Part shown: positions 11,572-20,889 of the stretch, piece after piece | Layout: the number at the start of each line of letters is the position of its first letter | How positions within the stretch are numbered: position 1 is the first letter of the stretch | DNA from: Deltaproteobacteria bacterium | GTDB lineage: Bacteria; Myxococcota_A; UBA796; CAJQPC01 | Direction: 5' to 3' | Length of the DNA stretch: 64,000 bases | NCBI GenBank assembly: GCA_016717595.1 | Contig: JADKFE010000128.1 | Location: forward strand, 40,012 to 104,011 | Translations under genes and position numbers: made by a program | The notes under the pieces: model-generated | What the model was told of the DNA's origin: nothing | Database searches by the model: none | Seen by the model: the letters and a program-made list of their open reading frames with translations, nothing else

Positions 11572-13211
11572 TGAGCACGCTCCTCACCTTGGGCCTGGGC
11601 CTCTCCACCGTGGTCGCTGGTGAGCTCAAGACCACGAGCGGCGGCGGACTCGACGCCGTCTACGCGCCCCAGCGGGTCGCCGTGCTCATCGGGGTAGACA
11701 GCTACACCGATCCCGCCTTGCCCGATCTGCGCTTCGCCGCAAAAGACGCTCGGGATCTGGGCCGCGTCTTGCAGTCCCAAGAGGGCGGCGCCTTTGACCG
11801 CGTGTACGTCGTCACCGGCCCCGAGGCCACGTCCCGGGCGGCGATTCAGCGGGCGATCGACTCCGCCACGGCGGATCTCCAGCGCGACGACACCTTCGTG
11901 CTCTACCTCTCCGGCCACGGCACGCTCACCGTAGACCCCGCCCAAGGCACCCGCCTGTGGTTCTTGCCCACGGACGGCCGCCTGGGCGACGCCCCACGCA
12001 CGGGGCTCAGCGTCGAGTGGTTAGAGACCCGGGTGAACGAGGTCGAGGCCCGGCGGCGGGTGCTCATCCTCGACACCTGCCACAACGGCCGCGACAAGTC
12101 CTCCCTGGATCCGGCGACGGCCTCGCTCTTGGAGTCGATGCGTGGAGAGCCCCCGGCGCCGCGCTCGCTGCGGGAGGTCTCGGAGTCTGAGGCCCGGCTC
12201 TACGCCGCGCAGTATTACCAGCCCGCCATGGAGGACAAAAACCTTCAGAACGGCGTGTACACCCACTTCTTGATCGAGGCGCTCACCTTGGGCGCGGGCA
12301 AGGCCGACCTCGACCGCGACGGCCTCGTCGATGTCACCGAGGCCCACGAGTACGCCCGCGACCGCACGATCCACTTCACCGGGGGCATGCAGGTGCCCCG
12401 GGCGGAGTACCGCATCGTGGGCCGCGAAGAGATCTACCTCGCGGGGAGTGACGCCACACGCTCCGCCGCCGAGCGCGCGCTCTTGGCCGCCACCGACGCC
12501 GTGCTCAACAACACCCGGGTGCTCATCGACGGCACCTCCCGCGGGGCCTTGCCGTCGCTCATCGCCGTGGAGCCCGGCCGCCACCAGCTTGTCCTGGAGA
12601 GCGACTCCGGCGAGGTGCTGCTCTCGCGCAGCCTACGCGTCGAGGCCGGAGAGACGGTGATGTTGACCGACCTCTTCCCCACGGGCGCGCCGCGCTGGGA
12701 GCTCTCCACCACCGCGGCCCTGCGCCAAGGCCCTGGCTTAGACACCTTCTCGCCGTGGGTGGGCGGGGTTGAGCTCGGCCGCCGCGTAGAGACCAAACCC
12801 GTCGCCCGCCTTCGCCCCGAGCTTCACCTGCGCGGCGCGGTCGGGGCGGCCACGATGACCGTTGAGAACCTCACCTTGCCCGCTGAGGTGGTCGGCGGGG
12901 AGCTGAGCGTCGGCGGCGTGGCGGCCTTTGAGCTGCGCCGTGTGCCGCTCTCCTTGGGCCCGAGCCTCGACGCGGGCCTGCTCTGGCGCAGCTTCCCAGG
13001 CTACGCCGGGACCGAGCGCCAAGGTGCCCCCACGGTGATCCCCGGCGCCCGCGCCACGCTGCGCCTCGACGCGCCCCAGCTTGACCAAGGCGGCCTCAGC
13101 CAGGTCGTCCTGCGCTACGAGGTGCGCGGGTTGCCGTTCACCGTGGCTGACGAACCGAGCTACATCGTCGAGCAGGGCCTCGCCCTGGGCCTGTCCTTTG
13201 GCGGCCGCTGA
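11568..13211 (+). CDS. Caspase-family (C14) peptidase, probably exported
   Basis: A 547-residue protein. A hydrophobic N-terminus (TLLTLGLGLSTVVAG) suggests export. The caspase fold spans about residues 38-270: VAVLIGVDSYTDPALPDLRF, the catalytic His in LYLSGHGTL, and the catalytic Cys in VLILDTCHNG. A calcium-loop-like DLDRDGLVDVTEAHEYARD follows. The C-terminal half is beta-rich, consistent with a PEGA-like section (about residues 305-365) and a barrel-like or beta-sandwich region. It is translationally coupled to the anti-sigma-like gene. It may be a stress- or death-related protease whose expression follows the sigma factor; substrate unknown. Confidence 0.85.
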   Translation: MMSTLLTLGLGLSTVVAGELKTTSGGGLDAVYAPQRVAVLIGVDSYTDPALPDLRFAAKDARDLGRVLQSQEGGAFDRVYVVTGPEATSRAAIQRAIDSATADLQRDDTFVLYLSGHGTLTVDPAQGTRLWFLPTDGRLGDAPRTGLSVEWLETRVNEVEARRRVLILDTCHNGRDKSSLDPATASLLESMRGEPPAPRSLREVSESEARLYAAQYYQPAMEDKNLQNGVYTHFLIEALTLGAGKADLDRDGLVDVTEAHEYARDRTIHFTGGMQVPRAEYRIVGREEIYLAGSDATRSAAERALLAATDAVLNNTRVLIDGTSRGALPSLIAVEPGRHQLVLESDSGEVLLSRSLRVEAGETVMLTDLFPTGAPRWELSTTAALRQGPGLDTFSPWVGGVELGRRVETKPVARLRPELHLRGAVGAATMTVENLTLPAEVVGGELSVGGVAAFELRRVPLSLGPSLDAGLLWRSFPGYAGTERQGAPTVIPGARATLRLDAPQLDQGGLSQVVLRYEVRGLPFTVADEPSYIVEQGLALGLSFGGR

Positions 13212-13244
13212 GCGGGTCTGCCCTCGACGCGGTATCGTGAGGCG

Positions 13245-14807
13245 GTGAGCCTCCTCCTCGCCCTCGTCAGCTTCACCGCCTGCACGCCTCTCGGCCCGGC
13301 GAGGCCCGATCCGCGCCCGCCGGAGCTGCCCGACGACGCGCTGACGGTGAGCCCGTCGATGCTCGACTTTGGCGAGCTGGTCGTGCTCGACACCCCCGAG
13401 GCCGCCCGCACGATCACGCTCACCAACCAGACCGACGAGGAGCTGCTCGTCGAGGGCCTCACCCACGTCTGGGGCATCGACGAGGACGTGTTTTTTGTGG
13501 ACGCCCCGGCGGTGGTGCAGCTTGAACCTCGGGCGAGCCTGCCCATCGACGTGTGGTTTCGGCCCAACACTGAAGGCCGCTGGTTGGGCACGGTGATCCC
13601 GCCCCTGGCCGTCTCACCCGTGGAGCTGATCGGCGCGGCCACCGCCCCCGTCGCGTCTCTGCGCATCACCGATCTTCACCTCGGCGCGCCCTTCGTCGGC
13701 TGCGCGGTGGACGCCACGCTGCGGCTCTCGAATGAGGGCTCAGAGACCCTGGAGGTCTACGGCGCCGAGCGCGCGGGCTCTGGCGACTTCACGCTCTTGG
13801 ACGTGCCCACAGGCAGCTTGGCCCCGGGCGATCTCATGGAGCTGCCCGTTCGTTTTGCCCCCACCGGCGCCGGAGAGCAGTCGGCCACGGTGCAGGTGTT
13901 CACCAACGACCCGGCCTCCCCCGTCGCCGCGCTCACCCTCACCGGCCTCGGCGTGCCCGGCAGCGGGGTGGTGGAGACGCCGCTCTATGTGCCCGGGGCC
14001 AAGGCCGACGTGCTGCTGGTGATCGACGCCGGATCGGAGATGTGGGGGACTCTGTACGCCGCGCAGTCCGCCGCCGCCGCCTTGTTCTCGGCCTTGGACG
14101 AAGGCGGCGTAGACTGGCAGGTGGCCGTGGTGAACGGCGTGTCGAGCTGCTCGGCCACGGTGGATCCGTACCTACGCGCCGATCAGGTGCGGGACTACAG
14201 CCCAGAGGCCATCGCGCCGCTGCTCGCCTATGGCCTCGTGCCTCAGAGCCAAGGCACCCGGGCGCTCTTGTCCTTGGCCGTGGCCACCCTTGAGCGCACA
14301 GACTCCGGCGACTGCTTGGAGGGCTTCGTGCGTGAGGGCGCCCAGCTCCACGTCGTCTTGTTGACCCGCGGCGCCGAGGCCTCCCCCGACCCCACGGACA
14401 GCTACGTCAGCGCGATCGAGGCCCGGCTGCCCGACGAGGTAGACCTGGTGATCTCCGCGCTCACCGGCCAAGACTCCGGCGGCTGTGTCGGCGGCGGAAA
14501 GGCCATTGAGGCCGCGACGCTCACCGGGGGCGAGGCCCTGGACGTCTGCGGCAGCACGCCCTGGGAGACCTTGTGGGCCCAGGTCGCCGGGGTCTCCGCC
14601 GCCGCCGGGAGCGGCGTGATGACCCACACCTTGGAGCAAGAGCCCGTCGTGGCGACGCTCTCCGTTCGCGCCGAGGGCCGCGCGCTCACGGCCTGGACCT
14701 ACGACGCCGACGCCCGCGCCCTGCGGGTGAACGGCGCGGTCGAGGGCCTCAGCGTCGGAGAGCCCTTGGAGGTAAGCTACCTTGAGGCCCTGGCCTGCCA
14801 GGAGTGA
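13245..14807 (+). CDS. Lipoprotein with Hydin/ASPM-like repeats and a VWA-like domain
   Basis: A 520-residue protein starting at GTG. The signal peptide ends in a lipobox (LVSFTAC, Cys at about 12). Two immunoglobulin-like 'choice-of-anchor D' segments follow: LDFGELVVLDTPEAARTITL and LRLSNEGSETLEVYG with GAGEQSATVQVFTNDP. From about residue 250 a von Willebrand A-like fold starts with DVLLVIDAGSEMWG, where the usual DxSxS MIDAS is altered to DAGSE. Such proteins occur in several copies in Myxococcota surface repertoires. It lies 33 nt after the caspase gene and could be in the same transcript. Confidence 0.78.
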   Translation: MSLLLALVSFTACTPLGPARPDPRPPELPDDALTVSPSMLDFGELVVLDTPEAARTITLTNQTDEELLVEGLTHVWGIDEDVFFVDAPAVVQLEPRASLPIDVWFRPNTEGRWLGTVIPPLAVSPVELIGAATAPVASLRITDLHLGAPFVGCAVDATLRLSNEGSETLEVYGAERAGSGDFTLLDVPTGSLAPGDLMELPVRFAPTGAGEQSATVQVFTNDPASPVAALTLTGLGVPGSGVVETPLYVPGAKADVLLVIDAGSEMWGTLYAAQSAAAALFSALDEGGVDWQVAVVNGVSSCSATVDPYLRADQVRDYSPEAIAPLLAYGLVPQSQGTRALLSLAVATLERTDSGDCLEGFVREGAQLHVVLLTRGAEASPDPTDSYVSAIEARLPDEVDLVISALTGQDSGGCVGGGKAIEAATLTGGEALDVCGSTPWETLWAQVAGVSAAAGSGVMTHTLEQEPVVATLSVRAEGRALTAWTYDADARALRVNGAVEGLSVGEPLEVSYLEALACQE

Positions 14808-14813
14808 GCGTCG

Positions 14814-15545
14814 ATGACCCCACCGGAGCGTGTCGCCCCCCCATCCAGCCAGGCGATGTCCGTCTCGGGCCGCGCCCGGTGGATCCTCTTGGGCAGCCTC
14901 GCCGTCACCGCCGTGCTCTACGCGATCCCCGGCGGCTCCATCGCCGTCTGGCCGCTGCTGTTGCTCTCGACCTTGGCCCATGAGCTTGGCCACGGGGTGA
15001 CGGCGATCCTCGTCGGCGGCACCTTTCACCAGTTTGAGATCTTCGCCAACGGCTCGGGCGTGGCCTCCTCAAGCTGGCCTGAGGGCGCGATCAACACCGC
15101 CTTGGTGAGCGCCGGGGGCCTCGTCGGGCCGTCGATCGTCGCCGCGTTCGGCTTCTTCATGGGCCGCCGCCCCCAGACCGCCAAAGCCGCCATGGCCTTC
15201 GGCGGGCTCACCCTGCTCATCGCCGATGTGTGGGTGGTGCGGAACGTCTTCGGCTTCGCCTTTGTGGGTGTGGTCGCGGTGCTGAGCCTCGTCTTCGCCA
15301 TGCGCGCCTCGGCCCGCGCCAACCAGCACATGCTCGTGTTCTTGGCCACCCAGCTCGGCCTCTCGGTCTTCTCCCGCGCCGACTACCTGTTCACCCCCGT
15401 CGCCCACACCGGCGCCGGGGTGATGCCCTCAGACGTCGCGCGCATCGCCGAGGCCCTGTGGCTGCCGTACTGGATCTGGGGCGGGCTCTGCGCGGTGTTC
15501 TCGGCGCTGGTGTTGGTGCTGGGGCTGCGGGCGTATCTGCGGTGA
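14814..15545 (+). CDS. M50B-like integral membrane zinc metalloprotease
   Basis: A 243-residue membrane protein. The zinc-binding HExxH motif appears as LAHELGHGVTAIL at about residue 52, inside a membrane helix, as in M50-type intramembrane proteases. About six hydrophobic segments are visible, and the second Asp-containing motif may lie in LLIADVWVVRNVFGF. M50B-like proteins are shorter than site-2 proteases and lack a PDZ domain, as here. AGGAG lies about ten bases before the ATG, six nt after the previous stop. Substrate unknown. Confidence 0.8.
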   Translation: MTPPERVAPPSSQAMSVSGRARWILLGSLAVTAVLYAIPGGSIAVWPLLLLSTLAHELGHGVTAILVGGTFHQFEIFANGSGVASSSWPEGAINTALVSAGGLVGPSIVAAFGFFMGRRPQTAKAAMAFGGLTLLIADVWVVRNVFGFAFVGVVAVLSLVFAMRASARANQHMLVFLATQLGLSVFSRADYLFTPVAHTGAGVMPSDVARIAEALWLPYWIWGGLCAVFSALVLVLGLRAYLR

Positions 15546-16015
15546 GGGGCTTTGCGCGGGCGGGCGGCCACGCAGCCGGGCGCAAAGAGGCCGCCGTGGG
15601 GGGGGGTGGCGGCGTGACGAACGTCCGTTCGGCTGGGGCGGGGGGGTCCGCGTGGGTCGCGAGCCCGGGTCGACTCAATGGTGGTGATGCTCGCGAGTCC
15701 ACATCGCGGCGGGTGGGGGGGGGGCCCGGCGGCGCCGCGGCGGTCGGGGGGGTGAAGGCCAGGCTTCGGCCAGGGCGCGCGATCCGAAAAGCTTCACCGA
15801 CGGTCCTGGATGGCATCTCAGAGAGCGGCCCGCGCACGTCGAGGGGGGGCGGACCAGGCCGGGAGGGGCGCGCGGGACGCGTCGGGGAGGGGGGGCGGGG
15901 TGGCCTGGTGGCGCATGGCGGGCGGTGGGGGCGGTGTGGGGGGCCCGGGCGGGCGGTGCTGAGGCCTCCGGGCTGCGGGCGGTGCTGCGGTGACCCGACC
16001 GCAACTGACCATTGG
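15546..16015. other. G-tract-rich gene-free stretch (470 nt)
   Basis: I see no credible gene here. The plus strand carries runs of G up to ten long (for example 15598-15606, 15715-15724, 15746-15752, and around 15843-15849 and 15885-15897), so strand asymmetry is extreme. Frames open on either strand give only Pro/Arg/Ala or Gly/Arg-rich low-complexity translations. It separates two convergent units (M50-like gene and binding-lipoprotein gene). G-quadruplex formation or transcription-end function is possible; misassembly or base-call slippage in the G runs is also possible. Confidence 0.6.
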
Positions 16016-17602
16016 TCATTTAGGCGTCAAGGTCCAGGTCTCTAAGCCCTCCAGGTTGCTGAGCACCGACATCTGGGCGCCGACCACCCGCGGGCTCACG
16101 GCGCTCACCTGGTCGGACCACACCAGAAACGACGCGGGGCGGGCGGCGTAGACCCTCGCCAAGACCTCTCGGGTGGCTGCCTGGGCCTCGGCGGGGTTGG
16201 TCGCGCGGCGGGCGGCGTCGATGAGGCGGTCGGTCTCGGGGTCGCTGTACGACATCCAGTTGTAGGGGCCGTCGCTGCGCCACTCTCGGGCGAGATCGAC
16301 CTTGGGGTTGTTGCCGAAGCCCCAGAGGATCGCCTCAAAGTCGCCCTCTCGCGCCGTGGCCGAGAAGCGGTTGGGCTCCACGGCGACCAGCTCCAAGGCC
16401 ACGCCGATCTCTTTGAGCATCGCCTGAACCCGCACGCCGAGGCGCTCGCTCTCGGGGATGCCGCTCTGGAGGAGCAGCTCGATGCGTAGGGGCGCGCCGT
16501 CGCGGTCGAGCACGCCGTCGCCGTCGGCATCGGCGTAGCCCAGCTCGGCGAGCAGGGTGCGGGCGCGGCTGGGGTCGTGGGGGGTTGGCGTCAGGGCGGC
16601 GTTGTGCCAGGGGCCGAGGCTCGGGGCCACGCTGCCCGTGGCCACGCGGGCGTAGGCCTCGTCGCCGACGGTGAACATCTCGCGGATGAGCGCCTGGCGG
16701 TCGATGCTGAGGTCCAGGGCCTCCCGCAGCTTGGGCTCGGCGAGGCGGGGCTCGTCCAGGTTCCAGCCGATGTAGCTCATCGAGGCGTCGGGGATGCGGA
16801 TCAGCCGAAGGTCGGGGCGGTCGGCGGTGAGCCGGGCCACGTCGTTGAGCTCGACGTCCATGAGCAGGTCCAAGGCACCCCGCTCAAGCTCCAGGATGCG
16901 GGTGCTGTACTCGGGCACCACCCGGGCGATCACCCGCTGAATCTGGGGCGGCGTGAGCGTGTGGGGGTTGGGCTCCAAGACGAGGTGGTCGTCGGGGGAC
17001 CAGGTCACGACGCGGTAGGGGCCGCTCGACGACGGCGCCCGGCTGTAGGCGTGGCCGCGTAGGCTCGCCCGGTCGGCGTCTTGGAGGCGGCTGGCCTGGA
17101 GGATGTTGTGGCTCGCCGCGCTCATCAGGAGCAGCTCGGAGGCCGCCTCCTCAAAGACGAAGGTGACCGTGGTGGCGTCGGGGGTGAGCACCTCGCGGAT
17201 GAGCTTGCCGTCGGCCAGCCAGTTCGACGCCACGGCGGGATCGTCGATGAGCGTGTAGGTGAAGGCCACGTCGGTGGAGGTCACGGGGCTGCCGTCGTCC
17301 CAGCGGGCGGCGGGGTTCAGGGTGAAGGTCAACTGGCGGTGGTCTTCGCTCCAGGTCCAGGCCGTGGCGAGGCCGGGGGTGAAGGTGAGGCCGTCGGGCC
17401 CGGCGTGGCGCCGCGCGAGGGGGAGCTGGGTCTGATCGACGAGCTGCTGGGAGAGCGCGTAGGGCAAGGCCACGGGGTTGAGGCTGCCGGGGTCGAAGGG
17501 CAGGCCCATGACCAAGGCGGCGGGGACCTTGGGGCCGTCGCCGCCGCATCCGGTCAATGTGAGGAGGAGCGTGAGCGCGGCGCGGGTGGTGGCGAAGATC
17601 AT
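16016..17602 (-). CDS. Family 5 extracellular solute-binding lipoprotein (peptide/nickel type)
   Basis: A 528-residue substrate-binding protein of the oligopeptide/nickel ABC family. The signal peptide has a lipobox (LTLLLTLTGCGG). Typical blocks are PGLATAWTWSEDHRQLTFTL, WDDGSPVTSTDVAFTYTLI, SGPYRVVTWSPDDHLVLEPN and EALDLSIDRQALIREMF. I chose the ATG at 17602, since it begins the signal peptide; upstream in-frame sequence is not protein-like and overlaps the divergent ribF promoter region. No permease or ATPase genes are adjacent, so it is an orphan subunit or works with a transporter elsewhere. Ligand unknown. Confidence 0.9.
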   Translation of the reverse strand: MIFATTRAALTLLLTLTGCGGDGPKVPAALVMGLPFDPGSLNPVALPYALSQQLVDQTQLPLARRHAGPDGLTFTPGLATAWTWSEDHRQLTFTLNPAARWDDGSPVTSTDVAFTYTLIDDPAVASNWLADGKLIREVLTPDATTVTFVFEEAASELLLMSAASHNILQASRLQDADRASLRGHAYSRAPSSSGPYRVVTWSPDDHLVLEPNPHTLTPPQIQRVIARVVPEYSTRILELERGALDLLMDVELNDVARLTADRPDLRLIRIPDASMSYIGWNLDEPRLAEPKLREALDLSIDRQALIREMFTVGDEAYARVATGSVAPSLGPWHNAALTPTPHDPSRARTLLAELGYADADGDGVLDRDGAPLRIELLLQSGIPESERLGVRVQAMLKEIGVALELVAVEPNRFSATAREGDFEAILWGFGNNPKVDLAREWRSDGPYNWMSYSDPETDRLIDAARRATNPAEAQAATREVLARVYAARPASFLVWSDQVSAVSPRVVGAQMSVLSNLEGLETWTLTPK

Positions 17603-17665
17603 CAGGTGGGCTCCAGAGCGGTTGACGACGTGCCCAGGCTGTCCGGCTGGGATAGCTTCCGCGCC

Positions 17666-18598
17666 ATGCCCGCACGGACCTTCCAAGGATCCCTGAGTTT
17701 CCCACAAGACGCCCGCCCGGCGCTCACCATCGGCAACTTCGATGGGGTGCATCGTGGGCATCAGTCGCTCCTGGCGCGGCTGACCGAGCGAGCGCGGGCC
17801 CTGGGTGTGCCCTCTTGTGTCTACACCTTTGAGCCGCCGCCTCGGCGCGTGCTCCAGCCCGACCGCTGCCCGCCGCGCATGACGAGCCTGCGCCAGAAGA
17901 TCGAGCTGCTCCACGGACAAGGGGTTGATCTTGTCGTGGTGGAGGACTTCACCATCGAGCTGGCCTCACGCCCGGCGGAGTGGTTCGCTCGGGAGATCCT
18001 CGGCGCGCGGCTGCGTCCCTCAGCCCTCGTCGTGGGCTACGACTTCCGGTTTGGGCGCGGTCGTCAAGGCGACGCGGACGCCTTGGCGGGCTGGATGCCC
18101 GAGCTGTCGATCGAGGCCGTGCGCCCGTTCTTGATGCCCGGCGAGGACCGCGTCGTCTCCTCGTCCGCGGTGCGAGAGGCCGTGGCCCAAGGCGACGTCA
18201 CCCGCGCGGCGGCGCTGTTGGGGCGGCCCTACGCGGTGGAGGGTGTGGTCATCCACGGCGACGCCCGCGGGCGCACCATCGGCTTCCCCACGGCGAACCT
18301 CCAGACCGACGCCGAGCTGCTCCCCGCGCCTGGGGTGTACGCCGTCGATGTAGACGTCGTGGGCGGCGCTCAAGGGCTTCGGGGGGTGGCGAACCTCGGC
18401 GTGCGCCCCACCTTCGGCAAGCTCGGCTTCGCCATCGAGGCCCACCTGCTCCACTTCACGGGTGATCTCTACGGCCAGACGCTCTCGATGCGCCTGCTCA
18501 AGCGGCTGCGCGGCGAGGAGCGCTTCGCCGGGGTGGAGGCCCTCGTCGCCCAGATTCACCTCGACGTGGCCGCCGCCCGCGCGGTGCCATCGCCTTGA
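17666..18598 (+). CDS. ribF: Bifunctional riboflavin kinase / FAD synthetase
   Basis: A 310-residue cytoplasmic enzyme converting riboflavin to FMN then FAD. The N-terminal adenylyltransferase has LTIGNFDGVHRGHQSLL (about 21-37) and YDFRFGRGRQGDA; the C-terminal kinase has GRTIGFPTANLQ and a normal end. The ATG at 17666 is the first start giving the standard N-terminus; 63 nt separate it from the divergent binding-protein gene. The stop overlaps the TTG start of aroE by 4 nt. Confidence 0.95.
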   Translation: MPARTFQGSLSFPQDARPALTIGNFDGVHRGHQSLLARLTERARALGVPSCVYTFEPPPRRVLQPDRCPPRMTSLRQKIELLHGQGVDLVVVEDFTIELASRPAEWFAREILGARLRPSALVVGYDFRFGRGRQGDADALAGWMPELSIEAVRPFLMPGEDRVVSSSAVREAVAQGDVTRAAALLGRPYAVEGVVIHGDARGRTIGFPTANLQTDAELLPAPGVYAVDVDVVGGAQGLRGVANLGVRPTFGKLGFAIEAHLLHFTGDLYGQTLSMRLLKRLRGEERFAGVEALVAQIHLDVAAARAVPSP

Positions 18599-19443
18599 TC
18601 AGCGGCCGCACCCGGATCTACGGCCTCGTCGGTCATCCGGTGCGGCACAGCCTCTCCCCGGCGATGCACAACGCGCTCTTCGGAAAGCTGAGCTTAGACG
18701 CGGTGTACCTCGCCTTCGACGTCGATCCCCGCCGCGCAGAGGGCGTGACCGACGCGATCCGCACCCTTGATCTTGTGGGCGTGAACCTCACCGTGCCGTT
18801 CAAGGAGCGGGTGCTGCCCCACCTCGACCACGTCACCATCGCCGCGCAAGAGGCCGGGGCGGTGAACGTGGTGATCAACGTCGATGGCTGGCTCACGGGC
18901 TACAACACCGACGGCGAGGGCTTGTTGGGCGCGCTGGCTGAAGAGCACGGGTTCAACGCCAAGGCTCAGCGCTGCGTGGTGCTCGGCGCCGGGGGCGCGG
19001 GCCGCGCCGTGGCCTCGGCCTTGGCCGCCGCCGGGGCCCAAGCGGTCACCCTGCTCAACCGAGACGTGGCCCGGGCGGAGCGCGCCGCCGCGCAGCTCGG
19101 CGAGCGCCACCCCGGCTGTTCGCTCCACGGCGCGCCGCTGCACCCCGGCTGGTTTGGCGAGAACGCCGAGGGCGCCGACCTCGTGGTGAACTGCTTGGGC
19201 GGCGGCACCGAGGCGCTCGTCGAGTCCTTGCCGATCGCCCCCTTGCCATCCAGCGCCATCTGGTGTGACATCAACTACTGGATGAGCGCCCCCCCACGGC
19301 TCTCGGCCTGCGCGGCCCGGGGTCTGCGCACGTCCAGCGGCTTGGGGATGCTGGTCCACCAAGGCGCCCTCTCTTTTGAGCTGTTCACGGGCTACCCCAT
19401 CGCGGCGAGCGAGCTGCGCGACACCTTGGAGGCGAAGCGGTGA
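18595..19443 (+). CDS. aroE: Shikimate dehydrogenase
   Basis: A 282-residue NADPH-dependent enzyme of the chorismate pathway, reducing 3-dehydroshikimate. The substrate pocket motif VRHSLSPAMHNALF, the catalytic Lys region NLTVPFKERVLP, NTDGEGLLGAL and the Rossmann loop VLGAGGAGRAVASAL are all present. A TTG start is inferred from overlap with the ribF stop and from the normal N-terminus (RIYGLVGHPV). The next gene begins at a GTG that overlaps this stop. Confidence 0.94.
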   Translation: MISGRTRIYGLVGHPVRHSLSPAMHNALFGKLSLDAVYLAFDVDPRRAEGVTDAIRTLDLVGVNLTVPFKERVLPHLDHVTIAAQEAGAVNVVINVDGWLTGYNTDGEGLLGALAEEHGFNAKAQRCVVLGAGGAGRAVASALAAAGAQAVTLLNRDVARAERAAAQLGERHPGCSLHGAPLHPGWFGENAEGADLVVNCLGGGTEALVESLPIAPLPSSAIWCDINYWMSAPPRLSACAARGLRTSSGLGMLVHQGALSFELFTGYPIAASELRDTLEAKR

Positions 19444-20351
19444 AGTTGACGGTGGTGCGGGGCCCCGGTGAGGGGCTGGTGTTCGCGCTCCAGCCCGGCC
19501 GCCAGGTCGCTGGGCGGGAGATGTCCTGCGCCGTCCGTGTCCCCAGCACCCGGGTGAGCCGCCGCCACTGCGCGTTCTTGGTGCAAGGCCGCCGCTGCGT
19601 CGTTCAAGACCTCGACAGCAGCAACGGCGTGCTCATCAACGGCCACCCGATGCCGATGTGTGAGCTGCTCGACGGCACCTACGTCCAGATCGGCGACGTG
19701 CTGTTACGCTTCGACGGCCCCGCTCCTGAGGAGGTCCAGGCCCCCTTACAGTCCAAGGTGCTCGAGGAGCGTGAGTCCTTCGACCCCGACGACCCCGACC
19801 TGAAGCCCACCACCGTCGCCCCCGCGCCTCGGGAGATCCTCGCCCTGCGCAGCATGTCGATGAGCCAGCTCTTTCGGGGAGGTGACGAAGAGACCAACCT
19901 GGAGGAGGGCGAGACGACGGCGGCGAGCATCCAGTTTGAGGGCGCGGATGAGCTGCCCCCGGAGGCGATGCGCGCGGCCAAGCCCACGGCGCCGAAGGTC
20001 GAGGCCCCCAAGCCCGCCCCGCCCAAAGTGGAGGCGCCTAAGCCTGCGCCGCCCAAAGTGGAGGCGCCCAAAGTGGAGGCGCCCAAACCTACGTCGCCGC
20101 CCGCGTCGCCGCCCGCATCGCCGCCCCCAGGCCGCAAGGTCGCCACGGTGAAGGAGGCCCCGAGCCCCGCTGCCGCCCCAACAAAGCCGAAGCGCGCCGC
20201 CAAGACGCCCGCCGCCGCGCCTCCTTCCCCAGCGGAGGAGGGCCAGAGCCCCCTCGATCTGCGCTTCTGGCTCATCGTCGCCGCCGTGCTGATGACCTCG
20301 TCTGTGCTCGGCCTCTCCGCCGGGCTCTGGCTCTTGTGGAGCCGGGGTTGA
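19440..20351 (+). CDS. FHA-domain membrane protein with PKVEAPK repeats
   Basis: A 303-residue protein. The FHA fold occupies about residues 1-90 (AGREMSCAVRVPSTRVSRRH, DLDSSNGVLINGHPM), with the phosphothreonine-binding Arg, Ser and Asn in place. Then comes an acidic linker, a Pro/Lys/Ala-rich low-complexity section with repeated PAPPKVEAPK units (about residues 183-222), and one C-terminal membrane helix (FWLIVAAVLMTSSVLGL). The FHA domain should face the cytoplasm and bind phosphothreonine made by Ser/Thr kinases. Start codon GTG overlapping aroE. Confidence 0.85.
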   Translation: MKLTVVRGPGEGLVFALQPGRQVAGREMSCAVRVPSTRVSRRHCAFLVQGRRCVVQDLDSSNGVLINGHPMPMCELLDGTYVQIGDVLLRFDGPAPEEVQAPLQSKVLEERESFDPDDPDLKPTTVAPAPREILALRSMSMSQLFRGGDEETNLEEGETTAASIQFEGADELPPEAMRAAKPTAPKVEAPKPAPPKVEAPKPAPPKVEAPKVEAPKPTSPPASPPASPPPGRKVATVKEAPSPAAAPTKPKRAAKTPAAAPPSPAEEGQSPLDLRFWLIVAAVLMTSSVLGLSAGLWLLWSRG

Positions 20352-20430
20352 CGCCCGCGTCACGCCTGCGTGTGGCGGCGCACAGGCGAGTGGTTATAGG
20401 CGAGGGATCAAACGAGCGATCGTCGACCCC

Positions 20431-20865
20431 ATGAGCGTCCCCCATCTCCTCTGTGTCTCCGGCGGCCCCCAAGGCAAACGATTTCTCATCGGCCCTGAGG
20501 GTGTGCGCATCGGCCGCGACCCCACAAACACCGTGCAGATCAGCGATCCCGAGGCCAGCCGCTTTCACGCCGAGGTCACCTTGCGCGAGAACGGCCTGTG
20601 GGTTCAAGACACGGGCAGCCGCAACGGCGTCTTCGTGAACGACCGCCGGGTCACCTCCAGCAAGTCCATCAGCCCCGGCGACCGGGTGACCATCGGCGCC
20701 CACGTCTTCACCGTCGAGCTCATCGAGCCCGAGGACGAAGAGCACACCGTCGATCTCTCCTCGCTGATGCCCCCCCCATCGCCGGCGCGCCCGCTGTGGC
20801 CCATCCTCGCCGCGGTGGTGGCCTTGCTCGCGGTGGCGGCGGGCCTGATCCTCTCCGGGCGCTGA
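20431..20865 (+). CDS. Small FHA-domain protein with C-terminal membrane helix
   Basis: A 144-residue protein. The FHA core (GVRIGRDPTNTVQISDPEAS, RFHAEVTLRENGLWVQDTGS, RNGVFVNDRRV) fills residues 5-95. A short linker and one hydrophobic helix (LWPILAAVVALLAVAAGLIL) end the protein. It resembles the preceding gene without the repeat section, so the two are likely paralogues. No strong ribosome-binding site is visible; 79 nt separate it from the upstream stop. Confidence 0.87.
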   Translation: MSVPHLLCVSGGPQGKRFLIGPEGVRIGRDPTNTVQISDPEASRFHAEVTLRENGLWVQDTGSRNGVFVNDRRVTSSKSISPGDRVTIGAHVFTVELIEPEDEEHTVDLSSLMPPPSPARPLWPILAAVVALLAVAAGLILSGR

Positions 20866-20889
20866 CCAGGGCGGAGACAGGAGCCCCTC

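Noticed and set aside
15675..16019. Minus-strand frame of about 115 codons in the G-rich stretch
   Set aside because: Translation is Pro/Arg/Ala low complexity ending in poly-His; it exists only because the other strand is G-rich.
20349..20430. TTGACG near the end of the first FHA gene as a -35 for the second FHA gene
   Set aside because: No acceptable -10 at 16-18 nt spacing (TGTGGC).
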